DNA of 64,000 nt from Orientallactaga sibirica (taxonomy: Eukaryota; Chordata; Mammalia; Rodentia; Dipodidae). Position numbers and translations under genes: made by a program. Below are positions 13,501-27,400 of this stretch, piece after piece. Below the pieces are notes generated by a model, which saw only the letters and a program-made list of their open reading frames with translations, searched no databases and had not been told where the DNA came from. Each line of letters starts with the position of its first letter. Position 1 is the first letter of the stretch. Where the stretch lies: positions 23,054,001 through 23,118,000 of the forward strand of contig JAEOAD010000034.1 in NCBI GenBank assembly GCA_036365145.1, written 5' to 3'.

Positions 13501-16500
13501 GGATGGTCTTGTGTAGGTAGTGTCAGGCACTGTAAGGTCATGGATATCCAGGCCATTTTGTGCCTGGAGGAGCACATTGTAAGGAATCCTACCCTTCCTT
13601 TGGCTCTTACATTCTTTCCTCTACCTCTTCCACAACAGTTTGGTTTTTTTTCCCCGCATGTCATACGAATTACTATGTTTACTACTACAGTAGAAAAACC
13701 TCAGGAAGCTGAGAAAGAGGATCTGTGTTTGATCCCCTATTTTGCTCTTCACTTACTGTGTTGCTTTGGGCATTTTGTTTATTTCTATGGGCTTTGTTTT
13801 CTCATCTCTAAAAATGGTATTCATACTTAGAAAACTCTGTCAACTGCTCATTTTTTTGTATGGGCTAATTCTATTTCATCAACTAGAATTCAATCAGAAC
13901 CTCATTGACCTCTGTATAAAAGGAAAGCATTTAATTATAAATTTGATCCTTCTGAACTTTTGGGAACATGTTACAACACAGCACTTCACTTAAAAAACAT
14001 TACTCTCCATATTTTTATTGTCCACTGTCTCTTGTCTCTCATATGGCACAGCCCTCTTACTCCTTTTGCTTTCCTCCCTCATTCCCAATTACCATACACC
14101 TCTTCTCTTATTCATTATATATAGCAATTCACCTGTGACCAAGATTACTGCCTCCATAATTACTGCAGATCTCAGGAAAGCAAAATGTTTTCAGATATTT
14201 TTTGATGAAAATACAGAGCAATGTTTTGAGGATTGAATGTGTGCTGAATTGTGCCTGTCATACATTCAGTGCTAGATAAATGTCTCTTGATAAGTCAAAA
14301 GAGCTTTTATTTCTACCTCAGGTATGTTGAACAGAGTAACCTGATGATGGAGAAGAGGAACAACTCACTTCAAACAGCCACAGAAAGCACACAGGCAAGA
14401 GTATTGCATGCTGAACAAGAGAAGGTAAAGTAACTGGGCAGAAGAAGGCCCAGTTCAGGATGTGTTGAATTAAGGAGTGGTCCTACCTGTGTATTTCTCA
14501 ATTGGCTTTTAGCAGAATACTTGCTATCATTGAGACGAGAACTTGAAATCTTCCAGCAGATTATCGTATATATTAATCACCCCGTTTGTTATATATTTTG
14601 CAACACTGTGACTCCAAAAACAGTTTTTGAGCTGAGGGTGATGCGTGCTTGTAATTCCAGCACTTGAGAGGCTGCAGCAAGAGGATCTACAGTTCAAGGC
14701 CAGCCCAGGCTACATAATGAGTCCCTGTCTCAACAACAGCCACTCATCTATTTTTGTAATTTGTTTTAAGATAAGAATTACACAGTATAGTGGAAACTAA
14801 GTTTATTTTATTAATCAGATCATCAGAAAATTTATTTTGCAGCATGTGCATGTTGAGCCGGGCTTGGTGGCACATGCTTTTAATCCCAGCACTTGGGAGG
14901 CAGAGATAGGATCACCATGAGTTTGAGGCCACCCTGAGGGTACTACTATGGAGGCTGAGACAGGAGGGTTGCTCTGATTTCTAGGGTATTCTGAGGTACA
15001 TAGGCAGGTATCAGGCCAGCCAAGGTTAAAAGTTGAGACCATATTTCAAAAAAAAGAGCAAAAGAAAACGAAACAACAAACTAAACTAAAAAAAGATAAT
15101 TCGAATAGAAAATAATGGTGGCATATGTCTTTAACCTCAGTACTTGGGAGGTAGAAGCCAGGAGGATTAGGAGTACAAGATCATTCTTGGTTACATAGCA
15201 AGTTTGAGGTCAACTTGGGCTACACGAGACCCTGTCTTAAAACTCCCCCAAATAATAGTGCTCTAACTTTTGCCCTTTCAGAATTAGTTTTGACTTGTTC
15301 TGGAATAGCAATGAAAAGATGCTAGTGGCTCTTGGGTCAGCCTCTTGCTCTACTGATATGTTTATCCATAAGATTCCTTCGTACTTGGTGTGGGCTACCA
15401 CACTTCATCTGGTACATCTTTGCCCTTTACCTGTTTTTTTTCCCCTCTCTCTCAGCAGTTGTAAAGTAGTTTAAGCTGAGTGTGGTGGCGCATGCCTTTA
15501 ATCCCAGCACTTAGGAGGCAGAGGAAGGAGGATCACCATGAGGTAGAAGCCATCCTGAGACTACATAGTGAATTCTAGGTCAGCCTGGACAGAGTGAAAC
15601 CTTAACTTTGGAAACTATATATATGTTTATATTTTGTATTAGATTTTTTTCTCTTGGAAACCTGAGAAGGTGAATAAATGAGCATTTTGACTTGTGGCTT
15701 TCACTTGAATTCTCATATTCCAGTGATACGGATTCCTTACTTAGTCTTAATCCTTAGCCATACTATCCAGTAAGTACTATCTTTGACCCATGGTCCTTAG
15801 AAGAGCAGTACCTTGTGCTATGTGTCACTGTCCCATTATGATGCTGGTCCTTTCCTATTGCTGCGTCCAGCCATCTACTGTTTGTTGTGATTACCTGCTG
15901 ATGCCTAGATCAAGATCAGCTGCCTGGGGAAATGGCTCAGTGGCTATAAAGCACTTGCTCCACAAATGAGTGCCAGAGTTTGGATCCCCAGAACCCACAT
16001 AAAGCCAGATGCTACAGCATGAATGTCTATAATCCTAGAACTTCAATGACAAGAAAGAAGACAGGAGAATTCCCCCAGAAGTTTGCAGACCAGCAAACTA
16101 GCTAGCCTGGCAAACACAGTAGTGAATACTGCTTCAAACAGTGTGGAAGGTGAGAACTGATGCCCGAAGCTGTCCACTGACCTTCATACACATGCTGTGG
16201 CACGCATGCACCCATATTCACACACACAACACACCAAAAACATTTGAACAGCCTGGGCCATTGATATCCAGGGGTACTGGTCCACTTCACTACTCCCCAC
16301 AAAGTGTGTTTTTATTTATTTACTATGTCTTCTTTCTCTGCTTTTATTTTTATTTTTATCTCCTTTTCATTTATTCTTTTTTTCTTTTCCTTTAGTTCTG
16401 CTAGGGCATCCAAATACATTGTTTATCTTTATTGCTGCTATTCAGGGATAAAATGATTACTGTAACATTCTATAGATAGTGGTCTCCCAAACACCTCAGA

Positions 16501-19500
16501 ATCCTTGGAAAATTTGATTAAAACTTTTTTTTTTGAGGTAGGGCTGACCTGGAATTCATTCTGTAGTCTCAGGGTATCCTCGAACTCACTGTGATCCTCC
16601 TACTTTTGCTTCCCAAGTGCTGGGATTAAAGGTGTGTGTCACCATGCCCAGCAAAACTATATATTTTTAACTTCCACCTAAGCTTCTTAGTATTAGTATA
16701 TTATTTATAATTTAGTATATTGAGTCAAAATAAAATAAAAATCTCCCCTTGATTCTAATACCTATCCAGGTCATAAGATTCGCTTCTTTTGTTTCTGGAT
16801 ACTTGTTTTTAATAAGTTCAGCATGTGACTCTGCTGTTGAATATCACTATTGTATGTACATGTGTTTTGTTCCAAGAAAACATTTTCACAAAACAAGCAG
16901 CAGTCCAATTGGTCCATGAATTACTCATAGCGTGCCAAGCCCACAATTTGTTTGCTAATCCTCCCACATTTTCATTTTGGTAAAATTAGAGATGTCTGGC
17001 AAAGTGCCCTCCCCAACAGATGCGCTCTTTGTAATAACAAAAACAGCAGCAGTGGAGATAACAGTGGAATCATAGCTGACATCTGTCACACACTCTAGAT
17101 CCCTCCCATGCTGTACATAGATGTGCTTGCAGTCATCTCCTTGATTGAGTTTCAGTGTTCTTGATGACTAAGGCATCAGGTTCTATATACTCCACTTGGT
17201 CACCATTATTTTATGAGCTCTTTTATAATTGGTATGTGAGTATGTGGTATGTGAGTGCTAGCACATGCATCCCACAGCATATGTGTGGACAATTTAGGGG
17301 GGTCGGTCTTCACCTTCTACCCTGTTTAAGGCATTGTCTCTCTTTTTCAAGGTAGGGTCTTACTGTAGTCCCAGGCTGACCTCATACAGCAATCCTCCTA
17401 CCTCTGCATCTTGAGTGCTGTGATTAAAGGTGTGTGCTACTACACCCAGGTGAGGTAGTGTCTATAATAGTAGTAGTTCATTGCTGTATTCACCCAGCTA
17501 GCTGGTCCATGAACGTTTTGGAAATTCTCTAGTATCCACTTCCTTTCTCATAGTAAGTATGCTGGAAGTACAGATACTCACTACAGTGTCTAGCTTTTTC
17601 ATGGGTGCTGGGCATCCCCAACTCATGTACTTATTTCTGTATAGCAACTGCTTTATCTACTGTGCCATCTCCCCATCCCCTTAGTGAAACTTTTTTTAAA
17701 ACTTTTTTTAGCCGGGCATGGTGGTGCATGCCTTTAATCCCAGTACTCGGGAGGCAGAGGTAGGAGGATTGCTATGAGTTTGAGGCCACCCTGAGACTAC
17801 AGAGTGGGTTCCAGGTCAGCCTGGGCTAGAGTGAAACCCTACCTCGAAAAACAAAAACACAACAACAAAAAAACCTTTTTTTTATTGACATCTTCCATAA
17901 TTATAGACAATAAACCATGGTAATTCCCTCCTCTCCCCCGCTTTCCCCTTTACAAATCCACTCTCCATCATATCCCCTCCCTCTCTCAGTTAGTCTCTAT
18001 TATTTTGATGTCATCATTTTTCTTCCTATTGTGATGGTCTTGCGTAGGTGGTGCCAGGCACTGTGAGGTCATGGATATCAAGGCCAATTTCTGTCTGGAT
18101 GATTGCATTATAAGCAGTCCTACCTTTCCTTTGGCTCTTCTTTCTGCCACCTCTTCTGTAATGGACCCTGAGCCTTGGAAGGTGTGATAGAGATGTTTCA
18201 GTGCTGAGCACTCCTCTGTCACTTCTTCTCAGCACTATGGTGCCTTTTGGGTCATCCTAGTGGTTACTGCCATCTGAAAAGAGAAGCTTCCCTAACCAAA
18301 AATGAGTAGCATTCATGTATGGGTATGAATATTAAGAAAAGTGCTTACAGGACAGTTTGGTGTGCTGGTGTTACATTCCTAGGGCTCATGTCCTCCCCTA
18401 CCACAGACTTTTTAAAAAATATTTTTATTTATTTATTTGAGAGAGAGAGAGAGAGAGAGGCAAATAGAGAATGGGTGTGCCAGGGTCTCTAACCACTGCA
18501 AACAACTTCAGATGCAGTTGTGCCACCATGTGCATCTGGCTTATGTGGGTACTGGGGAATCAAACCTGGGTCCTTAGGCTTCACAGGCAACTGCCTTAAT
18601 CACTAAGCCCCAGTGAGACTTTTTAAGCCTTAACTGTCCTCTGGTAAAATATTTTGCTTGCTTGTTTGTTTATTCAAACAGGGTCTTTCTATGTAGCCCA
18701 GGCTGGCCTCAGACTCTGTCTTTTGGCCTCTGCCTTCCTAGTGCTGGGATTATAGTGTTACTGTACTGATTGCTCTACTTCCCAATAGTCTCCCCGTTGA
18801 TCTCTTTTAAAGGGAGACCAGCAAGTTCCTTTTATCCCTGAGGGCAAGTCTGCCTTCAAACACTGCTCAGAAGAAATAGTTAAGTGCCTAATGGATATTT
18901 GGTATATCAAATGACATACTGACAGGATGGATATTTTCTTTTGGAGTAATGATTAAAATGGGAAGGGCTATTAGAGATCATTGAAGTTAATCTACTTATT
19001 TTATAAAGGAGCAGTCCAAGCTCCAGGGAGAGAGTAAAAGACTTACCTGGGTTCTCACTTATAGTCATGTGTGTTCTTTTCCTCATATGAAAGATTTCTG
19101 CTCTTGTTCAAGTATTATTTTCCTGCTTTTAATTTGACACTTTTCTCTCTCTCTCTCTCTTTTTTTTTTTCTCTGAATGCTTGGTTTTTCCTGTCATTGC
19201 TTTCTTCTCTACTTTAATAGCAGATTTGTTCCAGGGTGGAAATCAGAGAGCACTTCCATCTACTGTGTAGGTTTCTGTTTAACTTTCTCACTTGCATTAC
19301 CTACCTAATACCTTAAAAATATCATATCTATAAAGATACACATAGGGCAGGAGAGATGGCTTAGTGGTTAAGGTGCTTGCCTGCGAAGTATAAGGACCCA
19401 GGTTCATTTCCCCAGTCCCCCATAAGCCAGATGCACAAGGTGGCACATGTGTCCAGAGTTGGTTGCAGTGGCTGGAGGCCCTGATGTGCCCATTTTCTCT

Positions 19501-22500
19501 CTCTCTCCATATATATGCACACACACACACGTCTCCACCTCTTTTCTCTCTCTCTCTCTCTCTCAAATAAATAATATTTTAAAAAAAAAAAATCACACAT
19601 AGGTATACATACAACTTGTATCTGTTCATTCTAAAAAACTAATAAATATAAATAAATATCCATAATCCTTCCATTCAAAGGTAATCCTTGTTGTTGGGTG
19701 TGGTAGTGCACACTTTTAATCCCAGCACTAGGGAGGCAGAGGTAGGAGGATTGCTGAGAGTTTGAGGCCACTCAGACTGCATGGTGAATTCTAGATCAGC
19801 CTGGACTACAGTGAGATCCTACCTTGAAAAAACAAAACAACAACAACAAAAACAAACCCAAATTCTTGTTAATATATTACTCTTCTCTTTGGGTATGTAC
19901 ATGTGTGCTTGGGTGAGAATATTTTTATACTTCGACTAGACCTTTGTAGTAAAGGATCTCAGATCAAAACAACTTTAAAAATTTTTCGAGGTAAAGTTTC
20001 ACTCTAGCCCATGCTAACCTGGAATTAGTATCACAATGATCTTCCTGCCTCTGCCTCCCAAATGCCCGGCTCATAACTTTTTTTTTCCCTGAGAGAGAGA
20101 CAGAAAGAAAGAATTGGCACACCAGGGCCTCAGCCATTGCAATTGAATTCCAGACGCTTACGCCACCTGGTGAGCATGTGTGACCTTGCACTTGCCTCAC
20201 GTTTGTGCGTATGGTTTACATGGGATCTGGAGAGATCAAACATGGGTCCTTACACTTTGCAGGCAAGCACCTTAACCATTAAACCATCTCTCCAGCCCCT
20301 AAATAGCTTTTTGTTGTTGTTTTGTTTTTTGTTTTTTGAAGTAGGGTTTCACTGTAGTCCAGGCTGACCTGGAATTCACCATGTTATCTCAGGCTGGCCT
20401 CAAACTCACGGTGATCCTCCTACCTCTGCCTCCCAAGTGCTGGGATTAAAGGCGTGTACCACCACACCCAGCTCCTAAATAACTTTTTTTTTTTTTATTT
20501 TTTGGAGAGAGAGGAAAAAAAAAATGGGCATGCCAGCAGCCTCTCAGCTGCTGTCAATGAACTCCAGACACGTGCACCCCCGTGTGGGCAAGTGTGGCAT
20601 TGCGCCCTTGCTTCACTTTGCATCTGGCTAAATGTGGGACCTGGAGAATTGAACAGACGTCTTAGGCTTAGCAGGCCGGCGCCTTAACCACTAAGCCATC
20701 TTTCCAGCCCCTAAATAACTTTTTATAAAAATATTTTTATTTGCAAGCAGAGAGAGAGAATGAGAATGGGCATGCCAGGACCTCTTGCCACTGCAAACTT
20801 TAGACACATGCACTATTTTGTGCATCTGGTTTTATGTGGGTATTGGGGAATTGAACTAGGGATGACAAGCTTTAGAAGCAAGTATCTTTAACATCTGGGC
20901 CATCTCCCCAGCTCACCTCCACTTTCAAAAACTATTTTTATTCATTTGCAAGTACAACAAAACAACCTTTGAAGGTGGTCATGGTAATGTTGTGCATGCC
21001 TGAGGTTCTAGCACCTAGGAGGCTGGGGGAAAGAACCATGAGTTTGGTCTATTATATAGTAAGACCCTGACACATACAATTTTTAAAAATATATATATAT
21101 TTGCAAACATAGAGAGAAAGATAGAGAAAGGGCATGCCAGAGCCTCCAGCCACTGCAAATGAACACCAGATGCATGTGCCTCTTTGTGTATCTGGCTTTA
21201 CATGGATACTGGGGAATTGAACCCAGTATCCATGTAAAGGAAGCTCCTTAACAGCTGAGCCATCTCTCCAGCCCACAAATTTTTTTTGAGTGTGCTTCTA
21301 CTCTGTTTGTCCTTTTGGAATATATCCTTCCCAGGGCTCTTAGCTGCCAGCAGGCATTGTGAGAGTGGCACTTGCTCAGATTTTTAGTGAATCTTCTGAG
21401 CCACAAGTAGATGCCTACCTCTCTGAGTTCTGTACTAGCTCAGTTTTCATCAGCCTGGAGCAAGACAGCAAGTAAAACTTATATTCTACCTGGGGAAGAT
21501 GAAACCCATTTTGATCTGGAAGTTCTAGATAAAAATACAAGCTGGGCGTGGTGGAGCACACCTTGAATCCTAGCACTCAGGAGGCAGAGGTAGGAGGATC
21601 ACCTTGAATTCGAGGCCACCCTGAGACTAGAGACTGAATTCCAGGTCAGTCTGGGCTAGAATGAGACCCTGCCTCGAAAAACCAAAATAAATAAATAAAA
21701 ATTAATTAATTAAAATTTAAAAATACATTTCTTGGAGCTTACTCTAAAGATCACATATACTCTCAGAAATCCATTCATAGCCTATTGGTTTTTGTCTTTA
21801 TACAGCTTATTTCATTCCATTTGTCTTTATGAGAATCAGACTGTCAGATTTTAAATAGAAAGTAATATTGATAAAGGCTTAGAGATAAGGCAAGGAATAA
21901 ATATTTTTGTAAGCAGAGTATATTGACAAAGAGTGTTCTAGTCAGGTTCGCACTGCTGGTAGAAATCACCCGACCAAGAGCAGCTTGTGGGAAAAAAAGA
22001 GGTTTATTTTGGCTTACAGGCTTGAAGGGGAAGCTCCATGATGGCAGGAAAAACGATGGCATGAGTAGAGGGTGGACATCACCCCCTGGCCAACATAAGG
22101 TGAACCATAGCAACAGGAGAGTGTGCCAAACACTGGCAAGGGGAAGCTGACTGTAACCCATAAACCCACCTCCAACCATACTCTGCCTCCAGGAGGTTTT
22201 AATTCCCAAATCGCCATCAGCTGGGAACCTAGCATTCAGAACACCTAAGTTTATGGGGGACACCTGAATCAAAACACCACATTCCACCCCTGACCCCCAT
22301 AAACTGATAGCCATACATGAGGTAAAATACAATGCATTCATCCAACTTTAAAAGCCCCATGTTTTTTAATCAATCCTAATTATGTTCAAACAATCCCCAT
22401 ACTCCAAGGTCTTTTAACTAAGCAATAATACCAACAATAATCCCCCCAAAACCCACAATGGCACAGAACATTCACACTGCAAGAGATGGCATTGGGCAAA

Positions 22501-25500
22501 GCAAAGACATATTCAACCAATACAAGATTTAAAACAACCAGGGCAAACATCAAACTCTGTAATTCCAAGTCTAACAACTCTAGTCAGTGACAAATCTCCA
22601 AGCCAATAACTCTAACCAGCAACTAGTCTCTGGAGTTCCAATTCTGCCTCTCCAGCCCGGCTACTCACAGTCCTGGAAACTTCATCCTGGGCCAGCAGCT
22701 TTCCTCAGCAGCCATCTCGTGGTCCCAGCATCTTTACTGGGTCTCCACTGCAACCCACGGTCCATCCTCATGGCCCCATGGGATCTCCATGCAGGCATCC
22801 AGCAAACCTACTTCACACTGCCCATGGCCATTTCCAAAACACAAGACCACGTTACAAACTCAATGACCCTAAATTTTCTGCATTTCTTATACTCCATAAT
22901 TCCAGAGGGGAATAAAGTAGACTTTGAAAAATAGTACATGCCTTGAGCATTTAGGCCCCTTCAAAAGAGTCTGCATTCTTCTTGTTGCCCCAGTGCAGGT
23001 CAGCTGGCCCAACCTCAAAGCTTGTAAGCTCTCAATTGCAGCTGAACGGGCAGAGTTCCAAAGATTTCATTTTTTCTGTGCTATCTCCCTCTGCTCAAAC
23101 CAGTTCATTTCTTCACAAAGCAACCCTGCACATCTTCTCAGGACACATGCATAATAGCAAGCTTCTCACACAAACGGCTAGCCTAGTCCAAGTAAAGCTC
23201 TTTTTCACCCTCATAAGCCAAACCTCACAGCCCATAATTCTTACTGCATTCAGGCCTTTCAACTCTGACTGGAATAGTCCATCAAGCTGTACTTAGAGTA
23301 TTGCAAGGCGTCTCTTAGGCCAAGGTTTCAAATCCTTCCACATTCCTCTTGAAAATCAGCTCCAAAAGGCCAAAGCTACACAGTCAAATGTCTAGCAGCA
23401 ACCCCACTCCCCGGTACCACTTTACTATTCCAGTCAGGTTCACACTGCTGGTAGAAATCACCCGACCAAGAGCAGCTTGTGGGAAAAAAAGAGGTTTATT
23501 TTGGCTTACAGGCTTGAAGGGGAAGCTCCATGATGGCAGGGGAAAACGATGGCATGAGTAGAGATGGACATCACCCCCTGGCCAATATAAGGTGATCCAT
23601 AGCAACAGGAGAGTGTGCCAAACACTGGCAAGAGGTTGCTGACTATAACACCCATAAGCCCGCCCCCAACCATACTCTGCCTCCAGGAGGCTTTAATTCC
23701 CAAATCTCCATCAGCTGGTAACCTAGCATTCAGAACACTTAAGTTTATGGGGGACACCTGAATCAAACCACCACAGAAAGAGAGAACGGGCTCCATTCAC
23801 TGCAAACGAACTCCAGATGCATGTGCCACCTTGTGCATTTGGCTTACATGGGTACTAGGGAATTGAACCTGGATCCTTAGACTTTGTAGATAAGTGCCTT
23901 AAGTGCTGAGCCATCTGTCTAGCCCATAAATATTTTTTTAAAGAGTTGTGCACAGTGAACACTACAGGAAGACACAAATAATAGTAAGAAAGTAGAAAAC
24001 TGTAAAAATGTGTATAAGTGTAATCATAGTAGCAATTTTTTTTCTTTTGGTTTTTCAAGGTTGGGTCTTACTCTAGCCCAGGCCTCAAACTCACAGTGAT
24101 CCTCCTTCCTCTGCCTCCCAGATGCTGGGATTAAAGGCATGAGCTACCATGCTGGACTTAGTGTGGCATTCTTTTACAACTTTAAATAATATTGCATTAA
24201 TTGTCTTTTGTAGCAAACTTTTAGCAATCTTTTGTAGTATTTTTTAATTTGATTTTGTGTTTATGGTCATATATGTATAGGTGCATATTGTGTATATTAA
24301 TGCAACATGCCTATGGAGACTAGAGGACAGTCTCTGCTATATTTTTAAAAAATTATTTATTTATTAGAGACAGCAGGAGAGAGAGGTAGAGAGAGAGAAA
24401 GAGAATAGGTGCACCAGGGCCTCTAGCCACTGCAGATGAACTCCAGACGCATGTGCCACCTTGTGCATCTGGGTTATGTGGGACCTGGAGAATCGAACCT
24501 GGATCCTTAGGCTTTGCAGGAATGTGCCTTAACAGCTAAGCCATCTCTCCAGCCTTTTTTTTTTTTTTTTTTTTTTTTTGTTTTTTGTTTTTTTCAAGAT
24601 AGGGTCTCACTCTAGCCCAGGCTGACCTGGAATTCACTATGTAGTCTCAGGCTGGCCTTGAATTTTCAACAATCCTCCTACCTCTGCCTCCTGAGTGCTG
24701 AGACTAAAGGTGTGTGCCACCACACCCTGCCAGTCTCTGGCATTTTTTGCTCAGGCATTGTCTATCTTTTTCTGAGACAGTGTCTCTCACTGGCTTAGAA
24801 CTGATCAAGTAGGCTAGATTGAGTGCCCAGCGAGCCCCAAGATTCTGCCTGTCTCTACATGCCCAGCTTTTTCTTTTTGCATGCGTTCTGGGCATTGAAC
24901 TCAGGTCCTCATATTTGCAAGATAAGCAGTTTACTGACTAAGCTACCTCCCCAGCACTATTGTGTAGTGTCTGTTTGATTGATTTTGAGACTGAGTTGTG
25001 CCATGTAACTAAGGCTAGCCTGGAACTCACGATCTTCCTGCCTCAGCCTCCCAAGTGCTGGGATTATAGACATGTGCTACCACTCCTGGCTTGTGAAGTA
25101 TTTTCTAAGGACAAATTTTTGTAAATGAATTAGGTCAGGGACTTCGTACATTTTTAAGGCTTAATTTTGATCCAGTGCAGGTTAAAGGAAGCCTTAGCTC
25201 CCTTCCTGTCTACCAGTGCAGTCAGCTTAGTCATGTGAGGTTGAATCTGTACTTAGAGAACACCTGTGTTTAAAGTGATGCCTCCATTTGTTACTTCTCA
25301 GGCCAAGGTAACAGAAGAGTTAGCAGCAGCCATGGCACAGGTCTCTCACCTGCAGCTGAAAATGACTACTCACCAAAAGAAGGAAACAGAGTTGCAGATG
25401 CAACTGACAGAAAGCGTAAAGGAGGTGGATCTTCTCAGGGGCCAGCTCACCAGACTGCAGGCAGAGCTCTCAGGTATGTCCTTAGAGGACGATGCTGTCA

Positions 25501-27361
25501 TTGCTGGCGTTTAAACTAAAGGAATTAAGCTGTTTCCCTCCTGTCAGTTCCTTTGGCATAATACTTACAACATTTGTGAAAGACAGAATGTCAAGGTGGG
25601 CTGGCATGAATACTACCTGATTATTTTACATAAAAAACAGACTAACCCACTCTTAAGTTGGAATTGATCAGTTGCCACTGTTCCCCTTTGTTTGAGGAAG
25701 TGTTGCTTCAACATCTTTGATACTTATGACTGGCCTCATGTTCTTCCAGCTGATGGCTCAGTGGATTTTGAAGAAAGGAGTGCTTCCTTCCTTCCTAGAG
25801 AGTGGACCACAGCTCTTCAGCTTGGCGCTCAGGGCCACTCCCCTCAGCTCATCTTCTGTTCTATTCATTGAAAATTTCATGCTGCTCTACTGTGCCATAG
25901 TCCTGACAACTTCAGCTCATCCTGTTTTTTTTTTTTAATCCATGTTTTTCTCTGAGCTTGGTGTGCTCACCAGCCTAGTAGTTATCTCTCATCCTTTCTA
26001 GAATCTAGAATCTACCTCTGTCAGAAGCTTTTTCCAGTTTGTTTTTTTCTAGACCATTTGATCTCATTTTAAAATCCTTTCTCTCTTAGTGCATTGATTT
26101 GTTCATTATCACAGAATGGTTCTTTTATAAACACCATTTATAAATCTATCTGTCCATCCAGAATACAAGTCTCTGAAGGGCAAGGACAGTATTTTGCTTG
26201 TCTTTGTAAAGTTCCTACCATACGAGAATTATTTCAGTGCCTGGCTAAAGGTAGTGACCAAGACATACTGATTGGATAGAAGTTTGTGAAGATCAGCATG
26301 TTGCTTTCTGTGTTGGTGTAGAGAGACCAGTGTGGAAGGCAGCTGAGAATAGCTGGAGCAGTAGCAGGAAACACAGTTCCCAGCCTAATAGTTAACAAGT
26401 ACTGATGTGAGTGGTAAATTGGTTCCTTGGGGCTGGAGAGATGGCTCAGCAGTTAAGTGCAGTTCTTGTGTGAGCATGGGGACCTGAGTGAGCCTGAAAC
26501 CACCTAAGTTCAAATCTCCAGATTCCATGTACACATCTGGGTGTGGCTGTGCATGCCTGTAATCCCTGTCCCGCAAAGTGGAACAGAGACCAGGGAATTC
26601 CCCTGTGTTCACCAAAAGCAGCAGCTCTGGTATCAGTAAGAGATTTGTTTCAAACAAGAAAGGGCGGAAGAGCAATGGAGTGGGACGCCTAACATTCTGC
26701 TCCGGCCATAACAAGCAAGTGCATGGGCTGATGCAAGTACACATTCATGTCTGTGCACCACACATGGATCCCATACATACATACATATGACAATAAAAAG
26801 TAAAGTGGTTCCTTATAGATACATCCCATCCCTTGTAGAGCAGCACTTGACTCATACGAGGTAAATGTATATTGAACAATTTCATGTTGGACAATTTTAG
26901 ATCTTAATATCATATAGGTATCTCATTTCTACTTTTGTGGTTCCCTATTGCAATTCTCTGACAGTTTTTCCGAGAGCTCAAGTTTTTCATACATTTTGGT
27001 GCACTAAATTAAAAGATTGAGCCCTAAAAGCCTTATTTAAGAAGGGATTTTAAAATTTATTCATTTTTTGAAAGAGAGAGAGAATGGGCATGCCAGGGCC
27101 TCCAGCCACTGCTAACAAACTCCACATGCATGCACCACCCTGTGCAGCTGGGTTACATGGGTACTGGGGAATTGAACCTGGGTTCTTAGGGCTCATAGGC
27201 AAGCACCTTAACCACTAAGTCATCTCTCCAGCCCATTAAGAAGGGATTTTGTTTAAAAAAACTTGTTATTAGCATGTATTAATTATACATAAGAATGGAT
27301 TTCATGATGACATTTTCATACATAATGTTTTTCATCCATGTTCAGCCCCTGGAGAAGGGAT

Positions 27362-27400
<39 letters not shown>

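Larger units (their letters stand above)
21934..23775 (-). mobile_element. MaLR-type LTR element, two LTRs, non-autonomous
   Basis: LTRs at 21934-22281 and 23426-23775 start TGTGGTG (read on -) and share almost all of about 350 bases, with about 20 differences by eye. The short inner part (22282-23425) starts, on -, with GTAAAGTGGTACC, the usual spot of the tRNA primer site, and has no gag, protease or pol frame. Frames in it are chance. Confidence 0.85.
21909..23935 (-). mobile_element. B2-like SINE split by an LTR element
   Basis: Left scrap 21909-21933 and right part 23776-23935 read as one reverse B2. The exact 12-base duplication ATAAATATTTTT lies at 21897-21908 and 23936-23947, so the host SINE predates the LTR element between them. 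Confidence 0.78.

Noticed and set aside
21844..22341. 165-residue open frame on the - strand
   Set aside because: Lies across an LTR and its SINE flank; no protein-family look, no start context, chance frame in repeat DNA.
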